Source: UBA9300 sp964577305 (GTDB lineage Bacteria; Bacteroidota; Bacteroidia; Bacteroidales; VadinHA17). Taken from it: DNA of 25,736 nucleotides. The stretch covers positions 1 to 25,736 of the forward strand of contig CAZNYS010000050.1 of NCBI GenBank assembly GCA_964577305.1, in the 5' to 3' direction. Below are positions 16,074-23,314 of this stretch, one piece after another; the first letter of the stretch is position 1, and every line of letters starts with the position of its first letter. The notes under the pieces are model-generated. The model was not told the DNA's origin, did not search any database, and saw only the letters and a program-made list of their open reading frames with translations. The translations under genes and the position numbers were made by a program.

Positions 16074-17096
16074 TTAAAATAATAATCCACTTTCACCCAA
16101 TTTTTGTTTACCGAGATGCCTGTAAGCCAGTTCTGTTACTTCACGTCCCCGGGGTGTTCTTTTAATATACCCCTCTTTGATTAAGAAAGGTTCATATACT
16201 TCTTCTATAGTCCCGCTTTCTTCTCCCACAGCAGTTGATATTGTATTAATCCCTACTGGTCCTCCGCCGAATTTATTAATTATTACACTTAATATCTTAT
16301 TGTCCATCTCATCAAGTCCATGGCTGTCAATATTAAGTGCTTCCAGTGAAAATTTTGTAATGTCAATATTTATCTTTCCGTCCCCTTTAACCTGGGCAAA
16401 ATCCCTTACTCTCCTTAATAATGCATTGGCAATCCTGGGTGTTCCCCTGCTTCTTGATGCTATTTCTGCAGATGCATTATCCATTATGCTAACATTTAGT
16501 ATTCCGGCTGATCTTTTTACTATACCACATAAAATATCTGCATCATAATATTCCAGGTGCATTTTAATGCCAAAGCGAGCCCTAAGTGGACTTGTAAGTA
16601 ATCCGGAACGTGTCGTCGCTCCTATAAGTGTAAATGGATTCAGGTTAAGTTGTAGCGATCTCGCACTGGGTCCTTTGTCTATCATAATATCAATATGATA
16701 ATCTTCCATTGCTGAATACAGGTATTCCTCAACCACAGGGCTCAGCCTGTGTATCTCGTCAATAAACAGTACATCACCTTCTTCAAGTCCGGTAAGCAAT
16801 CCTGCAAGATCTCCCGGTTTGTCTAATACCGGTCCTGAGCTTATTTTCATGCCAACATTCAGTTCATTGGCTATAATATGTGCCATTGTTGTTTTTCCCA
16901 GTCCTGGCGGTCCATGCAGTAGTACATGATCAAGGGCTTCAGCTCGCTGAGCTGCTGCTTGTACAAATACTTTTAGATTATCAACTATCCTCGACTGTCC
17001 TTTAAAATCATTGAAACACAGCGGTCTCAGCTTCTTTTCTATCTCCTGTTCAGCAGGACTTATGGATTCCTTTTTCAGATTAAATTCGTCGCCCAT
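16074..17096 (-). CDS. ruvB: Holliday junction branch migration DNA helicase RuvB
   Basis: AAA+ motor that, with RuvA, drives branch migration of Holliday junctions before cleavage by RuvC. The 340-residue length is normal (about 335-345). Walker A is GPPGLGKT (62-69), Walker B is DEIH (113-116), sensor 1 lies in IGATTRSGLLTSPLRARFG, and the C-terminal winged helix includes GTIEEVYEPFLIKEGYIKRTPRGR, which contacts DNA. No residues appear missing. It starts nine bases after the stop of the MORN-variant gene, so they likely share an mRNA. ruvA and ruvC are not in the window. Confidence 0.98.
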   Translation of the reverse strand: MGDEFNLKKESISPAEQEIEKKLRPLCFNDFKGQSRIVDNLKVFVQAAAQRAEALDHVLLHGPPGLGKTTMAHIIANELNVGMKISSGPVLDKPGDLAGLLTGLEEGDVLFIDEIHRLSPVVEEYLYSAMEDYHIDIMIDKGPSARSLQLNLNPFTLIGATTRSGLLTSPLRARFGIKMHLEYYDADILCGIVKRSAGILNVSIMDNASAEIASRSRGTPRIANALLRRVRDFAQVKGDGKINIDITKFSLEALNIDSHGLDEMDNKILSVIINKFGGGPVGINTISTAVGEESGTIEEVYEPFLIKEGYIKRTPRGREVTELAYRHLGKQKLGESGLLF

Positions 17097-17105
17097 TTAA
17101 CGGGG

Positions 17106-18659
17106 TTATTTTATAATTATTACATCCCTTTCCGGCAGGTTTATCCTGATACCATTAATTCTGACTTCTTCATCATTTCTGTAGGTAATTGTCATTTCCA
17201 ACAAACCCTCTTCGTCATACTTTTTCCATGTTCTATGCCTTAAACCCATATCGTAGTATTGCTCCTCTTTTATTCTTCCATTCGCGTAATAATAGAAATG
17301 ATACCCGTCCGGGTTATCCTGTACGTATCTTCCCCTGTACAGTACATTACCCTCATCATCCAAGTATCTCCACATCCCGTCCCTTAATCCTACAATATAA
17401 TTACCTTCTTCCCTGTGATCACCTATAGTACTTTTCCAGTTACCGTTCATCTCTCCGTCCAGGTACTGCCCCTCACTTATTATCTCTCCATCCTTTAAAT
17501 ACTCAATGAAATTACCGTCTCTTTTACCCTGGTAATACTCTTCTTCCCTTAAAATAGATCCTTCTGGATAATACCACTTCCATAATCCTTCAGGTCTGCC
17601 ATTCCTATATTGTCCTGTTTGTATTATTTTACCTTCAATGTTATAAAACGTCCAGTTTCCTGTCCGCCTGTTATTATCATATTCACCCTCTTCCTTAATA
17701 TTACCATTTTCAAAGTAATTTTTCCATTCACCGTTTCTTCTTCCATCTTCAGTTACTATTCCTTCTGATACTTTCACACCCTGATCATTATATATAACAG
17801 AAGATTTTACCGTGCCATCTGTATTATATTCCCTGTGTATGCCAACTGGTATTCCTGTTTTATAAGGGCCGCTGAAGATAAGATTATCATTAGCGTCATA
17901 CCTGTTCTGTATTTCTATTTCAGGATTATCCTCCACGTTTCCTTCCACTATTTTCCCATTATCATATAACATTGTCACGCTAAGTATGCCTTTTTCATTA
18001 TATTCTTTATAATAACTATGCAGGGCACCATCCCTGTAAGTCATTTCCTTCTTAATATTTCCATTTTCATAAAATTCTTTCCATGAACCCTGTTTTAAAC
18101 CATCAGAATCTTTCCTGTTTATCCTTTCCCTGCTTATCATAAAATCATTATTATACTCGTAAAGGGTAATAATATTACCCTCTTCATCATATTCCTTTGA
18201 CAATCCCTGCTTTTTACCATCAATGTACGGTATTGTTTGCATTACAGATTTGTCAGGATAATACTGGTAAGCTATTCCCTGCCTTTTATCAGCAGCAAAT
18301 AGTTCCTTCGACCATACATACAGGCCGTAACTTCTGTCCCTCTTATACTTCAGGTAATAACCACTTTTTTTACCATACAGATAATCTAGTTTCTCAAGTG
18401 TATCGCCTGTTTGTGTATAAAATACCCATATACTGTCAAGTAAATGATTTCTCCTTTTACCTTCAGATTTCAGCACACCGGTAACATAATAACTTTTCCA
18501 GTATCCATCTGGTTTCCCGTCTTTTATATATCCTTCACTCGAAATAGAACCATTTGGATATCTGAAAACATGATAACCGTCTTCAAGCTTCACATCCTGT
18601 GCATCTAAAACAGCAGAAAGTGCAACTATCATCAGTGATATTAATATATGTTTAATCAT
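17106..18659 (-). CDS. Exported MORN-variant (YwqK-like) repeat protein
   Basis: The 517-residue protein has a signal peptide (about 1-21) and is otherwise filled with repeats of about 22-24 residues of the toxin-antitoxin YwqK/MORN-2 type. Typical units read as NGNIKEEGEYDNNRRTGNWT and EGSILREEEYYQGKRDGNF, with a conserved G-x-W/Y pattern that forms beta hairpins. No enzymatic domain is seen. The YwqK antitoxin label common in databases should not be taken as function; with a signal peptide it is more likely a surface or periplasmic scaffold. It lies between nadA (three bases upstream) and ruvB (nine bases downstream), a placement that gives no functional hint. Confidence 0.88.
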   Translation of the reverse strand: MIKHILISLMIVALSAVLDAQDVKLEDGYHVFRYPNGSISSEGYIKDGKPDGYWKSYYVTGVLKSEGKRRNHLLDSIWVFYTQTGDTLEKLDYLYGKKSGYYLKYKRDRSYGLYVWSKELFAADKRQGIAYQYYPDKSVMQTIPYIDGKKQGLSKEYDEEGNIITLYEYNNDFMISRERINRKDSDGLKQGSWKEFYENGNIKKEMTYRDGALHSYYKEYNEKGILSVTMLYDNGKIVEGNVEDNPEIEIQNRYDANDNLIFSGPYKTGIPVGIHREYNTDGTVKSSVIYNDQGVKVSEGIVTEDGRRNGEWKNYFENGNIKEEGEYDNNRRTGNWTFYNIEGKIIQTGQYRNGRPEGLWKWYYPEGSILREEEYYQGKRDGNFIEYLKDGEIISEGQYLDGEMNGNWKSTIGDHREEGNYIVGLRDGMWRYLDDEGNVLYRGRYVQDNPDGYHFYYYANGRIKEEQYYDMGLRHRTWKKYDEEGLLEMTITYRNDEEVRINGIRINLPERDVIIIK

Positions 18660-18662
18660 ATT

Positions 18663-19658
18663 TTAAATTCCTAAATGATCTGATATATCAAGCATTCGCC
18701 TAATTGATTTCTCAGCTTTTTTCATAAGCTCCTTATCCATTCTTAATTCCGGCTCCTCATATTTAAGTGTAAGATATATCTTTTCCATGGTAATTAATTT
18801 CATAAAATTACACTCACTGCATCCATTTGTTGAATCTTTTGCAGGAGCAGGAATAAATATTTTGTCCGGTCTTGCCTTTTTCATCTGGTGTATTATGCCA
18901 TGTTCTGTGCCAACAATATATTTTAGTGCATTATCAATTTTAATATATTCTAATAGATTACCTGTTGATCCAATAAAATCAGCAACCTTTCTTACAGGCA
19001 TTTCACATTCAGGATGTACAATAATACTTGCATCGGGTTCATTGTTCTTTATTTCCATTATTGACTCAAGTGAGAAATTTTCGTGAACATGGCAGGCTCC
19101 CGGCCATATAAGCATATCCCTTTTTATTCTGTTATTGATAAAATTACCAAGATTCCTGTCGGGCGCAAAAATCAGCTTTTGATCCTCCGGGAGATATTCT
19201 ACAATCTTATAAGCATTGGCTGAAGTACAGATTATATCAGATAAAGCTTTTATTTCAGCAGATGAATTAATATAGGTAATAACAGTGCGTCCATGATTAT
19301 CCTCAACGAATTTTCTAAAATCTTCTGGTGGACAGGTATCTGATAATGAGCAACCAGCATTTAGATCAGGTATAAGAACTTTCGTTTCAGGAGATAATAT
19401 TTTAGCTGTTTCAGCCATAAAATGAACACCTGCAAATAAAATTATATCAGCATCAATACTGGCAGCTCTTCTTGATAAATCCATACTGTCACCAACAAAA
19501 TCAGCGATGTCCTGGATATCCGGAGTCTGATAATAATGTGCAAGGATTACAGCATTCTTTTCCTTTCGCATCCTTTCAATTTCATATACTATGTCTGTTT
19601 CCTGCGAAATTACTTCGTCAACATATCCTTTTTCTATAATATCAGACCTTTTAAACAT
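18663..19658 (-). CDS. nadA: Quinolinate synthase
   Basis: Condenses iminoaspartate with dihydroxyacetone phosphate to form quinolinate, the NAD precursor, using a 4Fe-4S cluster. The 331-residue protein shows AHYYQTPDIQDIADFVGDSM (40-59), cluster cysteines Cys103 in NAGCSLSDTC, Cys189 in PGACHVHE and Cys283 (or Cys280) in NGCSECNFM, and the HPECEMP motif at 215-221. nadB and nadC are not adjacent. It heads the minus-strand run nadA-MORN-ruvB, with three bases before the next gene. A likely promoter lies about 190 bases upstream, implying a long leader inside the AT-rich gap. Confidence 0.97.
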   Translation of the reverse strand: MFKRSDIIEKGYVDEVISQETDIVYEIERMRKEKNAVILAHYYQTPDIQDIADFVGDSMDLSRRAASIDADIILFAGVHFMAETAKILSPETKVLIPDLNAGCSLSDTCPPEDFRKFVEDNHGRTVITYINSSAEIKALSDIICTSANAYKIVEYLPEDQKLIFAPDRNLGNFINNRIKRDMLIWPGACHVHENFSLESIMEIKNNEPDASIIVHPECEMPVRKVADFIGSTGNLLEYIKIDNALKYIVGTEHGIIHQMKKARPDKIFIPAPAKDSTNGCSECNFMKLITMEKIYLTLKYEEPELRMDKELMKKAEKSIRRMLDISDHLGI

Positions 19659-20155
19659 AGTATTATTATAATTAAATTAATATTTTATTATATATGTTAA
19701 TAATAATAGTCTGTTGATACTGTTTAAACAAATTACAGAAATATCTTGTAAATATTGATATTAATAACCGGAAAACACTTTTTCAACAATCCAAAAATTA
19801 TACCGTTTTTGATTTACAGATCATTATATAATTTACCAACAATTGTTCATACAAAGATATTGATACAACAAAGTAACAAAGCTAATTTATTTTGTTGTTT
19901 AATAAAGGTTGAAATTTTGCTTTAAAAAATTGATAAAAAAAGGATTTCATTAATGTGTTTGTAAAAAAGCACTTTAAGCGACGCTTTATACACAATTATG
20001 AAACAATAATAAACATCTTTCAACATAAAATTCAACAAATATTAAATGGTCTAATGCAGGGGTAAATATTATGAATTTAATTTTGTTCTGATATGTACAA
20101 TTTTATAAAAAAGAGATAATAAAGTATTAATATCCTTTATTTTGTTGGTATCTTT
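19659..20155. other. AT-rich 497-base intergenic gap; speculative replication origin
   Basis: No gene or RNA is recognised in this stretch, the longest gap in the window. It is very AT-rich and lies where gene direction changes from mostly minus on the left to mostly plus on the right. TTATACACA (19986-19994) matches the broad DnaA-box consensus TTWTnCACA. Looser relatives are TTTTCAACA (19780-19788), CTTTCAACA (20017-20025), AATTCAACA (20029-20037), and on the minus strand those at 19695-19703 and 19712-19720. A palindrome TGTTTAAACA is at 19721-19730. parS-like sites at the left of the window agree with an origin nearby. A long divergent promoter region is the simpler alternative. Confidence 0.3.
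19852..19880 (-). promoter_or_regulatory. Possible nadA promoter
   Basis: The minus strand carries TTTG (19880-19877), 17 bases, then TATCTTTG (19859-19852), an exact -7 box with a spacing two bases under the standard. Transcription would start near 19845, giving nadA a leader of about 187 bases. I found no convincing box closer to nadA. Confidence 0.4.
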
Positions 20156-20179
20156 ATGGATATTACAATAAAGTATAAG

Positions 20180-20623
20180 ATGAAGAAGAAAATTGCAGTT
20201 AGTGCGGATCATGCAGGTTTTCATATAAAAGAAAAGATAAAGAAATATCTTATTGATTCGGGATATGAAGTAAAAGATTTTGGATGCTTTTCGCCGGATA
20301 GTGTTGATTATCCTGATTTTGGTCATCCTGCTGCAAGAGCTGTTAAATCAGGTGCAATGGATGCAGGATTTTCTGTTTGTGGCAGCGGTAACGGAATGAG
20401 CATGACTTTGAACAAATACCAGAGTATTAGATCTGCATTATGCTGGAATGAAGAAATAAGCCGTTTGGCAAGGGCACATAATGACGCAAATATGTGTTCT
20501 TTGCCTGGAAGGTTTATATCCGATGATGAAGCTATATTGATAGTTAAAACCTTTTTAAACACCACATTTGATGGTGGCAGACATAAGAGAAGGATAGATA
20601 AAATACCGCTTAAACGAATATGA
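20180..20623 (+). CDS. rpiB: Ribose 5-phosphate isomerase B
   Basis: Interconverts ribose 5-phosphate and ribulose 5-phosphate in the pentose phosphate pathway. The 147-residue product has the family signature SADHAGFHIKE at the N-terminus (Asp10, His11), the catalytic Cys67 in CGSGNGMSMTLNK, His100 in RAHNDANM, and the C-terminal FDGGRHKRRIDKI. The common GTGxGMSIAANK loop reads GSGNGMSMTLNK here. An in-frame ATG at 20156 lies upstream, but it overlaps a near-consensus -7 box (TATCTTTA at 20149-20156), and the family starts at MKKKIAVSADHAG, so I chose 20180. The Rrf2 gene begins one base after its stop. Confidence 0.95.
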   Translation: MKKKIAVSADHAGFHIKEKIKKYLIDSGYEVKDFGCFSPDSVDYPDFGHPAARAVKSGAMDAGFSVCGSGNGMSMTLNKYQSIRSALCWNEEISRLARAHNDANMCSLPGRFISDDEAILIVKTFLNTTFDGGRHKRRIDKIPLKRI

Positions 20624-20624
20624 G

Positions 20625-21062
20625 ATGCTTTCAAGCACCTGTAAATATGGAATAAGGGCAATAGTATATATTGCAGGAAACAGTAAGGAAGGAGAAAAGA
20701 TCGGAATAAAAAAGATTTCGGAAAACCTGGATCTTCCAATGCCATTCCTTGCCAAAATTCTTCAACAATTAGTGAAAAGGAAAATACTTACATCATCAAA
20801 AGGTCCACATGGTGGTTTTTCACTTGCCCGGAACCCGAAAGACATACATATTATAGAAGTGGTTAAAGCTATTGATGGTGAAGATGTTTTTCACAGGTGT
20901 GTATTGCACAATGAAAATTGCATAAGCATAGAGAGATCAAGAACACCATGCACACTTCATAATGACTATGTAAAAGCGAGGAACAAAATTGAAAAGCTTT
21001 TTGAGACAAAAACAGTATTGAATCTTGTAAGAACAGCCCGTAACTCTGATGCTTTATTTTAA
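20625..21062 (+). CDS. Rrf2 family regulator with three cysteines
   Basis: A 145-residue Rrf2-type repressor. The N-terminus MLSSTCKYGIRAIVYIA and the winged helix (about 27-66, including LPMPFLAKILQQLVKRKIL and SSKGPHGGFSLAR) are typical. Three cysteines follow the dimerisation helix: Cys92, Cys99 and Cys109 (spacing C-x6-C-x9-C), the place where IscR, NsrR and RirA bind an iron-sulfur cluster, so it is likely a redox, nitric oxide or iron sensor. Which of these cannot be read from spacing alone. It lies one base after rpiB and eight bases before hemW, so all three are probably one transcript. Confidence 0.92.
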   Translation: MLSSTCKYGIRAIVYIAGNSKEGEKIGIKKISENLDLPMPFLAKILQQLVKRKILTSSKGPHGGFSLARNPKDIHIIEVVKAIDGEDVFHRCVLHNENCISIERSRTPCTLHNDYVKARNKIEKLFETKTVLNLVRTARNSDALF

Positions 21063-21070
21063 TATTTACT

Positions 21071-22198
21071 ATGGCTGGTGTATATATACATATTCCGTTT
21101 TGTAAGAAAAAATGCCATTATTGTGACTTCTATAAAACACTGAACACAGGTATGGCCGAACGGTTTCTGGATGCCTTAGGGAAAGAAATCATATTACAAA
21201 AGGATTACCTTGAACAAAATAAAATTGAGACAATTTATTTTGGCGGTGGCACACCATCTGTTCTCACAGCAATACAAATTAGAGAAATACTGGAAAAACT
21301 TTATGATGTTTTTGATGTCTCTGAAAAGGCAGAAATAACACTTGAAGCTAATCCTGATGATATTGATAAATTGTATGTAAAGGATCTGAAGAAGGCTGGA
21401 ATAAACAGGATTAGTCTTGGCATTCAATCGTGGAACGATAGTGTACTACAACTACTGAACAGGAGACATACAGCTAAAGAAGCAAAGGAAGCACTGGATA
21501 ATATCATTGCTTCGGGAATAGAAAATATTTCAGCCGACCTGATTTATGGAATTCCCGGAATGACGGCCAAACAATGGACAGATGATCTTCATAAGACCTT
21601 GGGTTTTGATATTAAACATCTTTCAGCATATCACCTGACTATTGAAAAGAACACCGAATTTGGCAAAATGAAACAGGCTGGCAAACTGAAAGAAATTGAT
21701 GAAGAAGAGAGTGAAAACCAGTTTAATATCTTAACAAAAATAAGTAAGAAATACGGCTATATTCAGTATGAAATATCAAATTTCTGCAAAGAAGGTTATT
21801 TTTCAGCACATAATACAAATTACTGGAAACAGCAACCATACTTAGGACTTGGACCATCGGCACATTCTTATAATGGCGATGCCAGGCAATGGAATATATC
21901 TGACCTATCAGAATATTTGAAATCAATTGAAAATAATGAGATACGCTGCACCAGTGAAATCTTAACCACAAAAGACCGTTATAATGAGTATATAATGACC
22001 TCACTGCGCACTATGTGGGGTATCAATCTTGATTTCGTGGAAGAAAGGATTAACAAAGAATCACGTGATTACCTTAATAACCTGGCAACACGCTTTGTGA
22101 AATACGGTATGATAACAAAAAATGGTAATCAACTTGTCCTGACCGATCAGGGCAAGATGATATCAGATAATATCATTTCAGAGCTGATGATGGTTTAG
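21071..22198 (+). CDS. hemW: Radical SAM heme chaperone HemW
   Basis: The 375-residue protein matches HemW (E. coli about 378), which binds heme and passes it to target proteins, and is often mislabelled as oxygen-independent coproporphyrinogen oxidase. The radical SAM motif is CKKKCHYCD (Cys11, Cys15, Cys18). True HemN has a further Cys directly after this motif; here Asp-Phe follows, favouring HemW. GGGTPSVL (about 58-65) and the EANPDD segment are also typical. The C-terminal winged region, RYNEYIMTSLRTMWGI and onward, is present. The upstream three-cysteine Rrf2 gene may control it. Its stop overlaps the convergent coiled-coil gene by four bases. Confidence 0.93.
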   Translation: MAGVYIHIPFCKKKCHYCDFYKTLNTGMAERFLDALGKEIILQKDYLEQNKIETIYFGGGTPSVLTAIQIREILEKLYDVFDVSEKAEITLEANPDDIDKLYVKDLKKAGINRISLGIQSWNDSVLQLLNRRHTAKEAKEALDNIIASGIENISADLIYGIPGMTAKQWTDDLHKTLGFDIKHLSAYHLTIEKNTEFGKMKQAGKLKEIDEEESENQFNILTKISKKYGYIQYEISNFCKEGYFSAHNTNYWKQQPYLGLGPSAHSYNGDARQWNISDLSEYLKSIENNEIRCTSEILTTKDRYNEYIMTSLRTMWGINLDFVEERINKESRDYLNNLATRFVKYGMITKNGNQLVLTDQGKMISDNIISELMMV

Positions 22199-23109
22199 CG
22201 CCGGCTTTTAAGCATAAAACTGCTTGATCCAATATTATGGCCTTCAAGATACAGGTCAACACCATAGGTTCCTTCAATAAAATCACCATTGTTGTCAACA
22301 AAAATGCTAATTTCAACATCCTTGTTAAGATATTCAACAGTCCGGTTTTCAGTAAATATCATTCTTTCCCCTTCAGACTCAAAAAGATTATCAGGCGAAC
22401 TGGTTATTACCAGTCCGTCAGGCCGGGTAATCCTCATGTAGACCGTTTTCTTTCCCGGTTCAACAATGGGATTTTCATTCAGAATAAAAGCAACCTCCAG
22501 CTTTTCAAAGCGTTCCAGCCTGTCTGTTTCCTTACGTTTTGTGTTCAGGGGGATGGGTCTTATTTCACGAGCTTTTATTACGGAGGCAATCTCAACCTTT
22601 GAGGTAAGTTCGTTCTTTACCTCTGACAACTCCACGTTTGTCTGCTCCACCTGCCTCATCTGCTGCTTTATCTCTGTATTTTCAGCTATAAGCAGCTGGT
22701 TGCGTGCATTAAGCGAGTCAATCTGGACAATATAACTTTTCATGATCTCCCGCATTGTTGTTATCTCTTTCCTGTACGTTCTGATCGTCTGAACATTCGA
22801 TGCATTTATAGCTAGTAAACGCTCAATTTTTTGCTTCTCTTCCTCAAGCTTGGCATTCAGGGTATCATTATTGGTTTTCAATGTATCATAACCATACCTG
22901 AGCATAATAAGCTCATTTGTGAGGGAGTCCTTTTGTTCGGTCAGCAGGGTTTCCATCTCTACCATACTTTGACGCTGAAGGAAATATAATATTACCATTG
23001 CAGCCAGTACTGTGCCGAGTACACCGGCTATAACGGATAATATTACCCTTGTTTTACTTCGTTTCTGAACACCCTTTTCGGGCTCAATGATATTTTTATC
23101 TTCTTCCAT
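22195..23109 (-). CDS. Single-pass coiled-coil membrane protein, uncharacterised
   Basis: The 304-residue protein has a short charged cytoplasmic N-terminus (1-20), one membrane helix (about 21-44), a long heptad-rich coiled coil (about 47-190) and a C-terminal beta-rich domain (about 200-304) with motifs such as VYMRITRPDGLVI and IEGTYGVDLYLEG. Type II topology with the coiled coil and beta domain in the periplasm is expected. I recognise similar conserved hypothetical proteins in Bacteroidota but no assigned function. A spacer or envelope-organising role would be a guess. The stop shares the TTAG overlap with hemW, and a -7 box is 28 bases upstream of the ATG. Confidence 0.8.
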   Translation of the reverse strand: MEEDKNIIEPEKGVQKRSKTRVILSVIAGVLGTVLAAMVILYFLQRQSMVEMETLLTEQKDSLTNELIMLRYGYDTLKTNNDTLNAKLEEEKQKIERLLAINASNVQTIRTYRKEITTMREIMKSYIVQIDSLNARNQLLIAENTEIKQQMRQVEQTNVELSEVKNELTSKVEIASVIKAREIRPIPLNTKRKETDRLERFEKLEVAFILNENPIVEPGKKTVYMRITRPDGLVITSSPDNLFESEGERMIFTENRTVEYLNKDVEISIFVDNNGDFIEGTYGVDLYLEGHNIGSSSFMLKSRR

Positions 23110-23136
23110 CTTCTTTCAATATTCTGTTTAAGCACA

Positions 23137-23144
23137 CAAAGTTA
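23137..23144 (-). promoter_or_regulatory. Bacteroidota -7 promoter element for the coiled-coil membrane protein
   Basis: The minus strand reads TAACTTTG, an exact TAnnTTTG match. Its 3' end lies 27 bases before the ATG at 23109, so the leader would be about 20 bases. No TTTG is at the -33 position. The rest of 23110-23314, between divergent genes, shows nothing else I recognise. Confidence 0.4.
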
Positions 23145-23314
23145 CAAAATTAATGGAATAATGGATTAATGTTGGATGGGTGATAGAAAATCAATAATAC
23201 ATTAGTTAACATGCTACGTTTAAAAAATCTTGATAACATTTATAGTGTTTTTGAAATAATAACGGTTTCATTACCTATTTTATTGGCTTTAATGACATAA
23301 TAAATAATCGTGAC

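Noticed and set aside
19974..19990. AAGCG-A-CGCTT in the AT-rich gap as an intrinsic terminator
   Set aside because: The arms are separated by one base and cannot form a stable hairpin loop, and no T-run follows.
20069..20326. 85-residue minus-strand frame overlapping the start of rpiB
   Set aside because: It is antisense to rpiB and AT-rich intergenic sequence, is Ile/Asn/Lys-rich without domain character, and shows no upstream promoter.
22059..22070. Palindrome AATCACGTGATT inside hemW
   Set aside because: It shares only the CACGTG core with parS; the flanking arms do not match TGTTnC and GnAACA.
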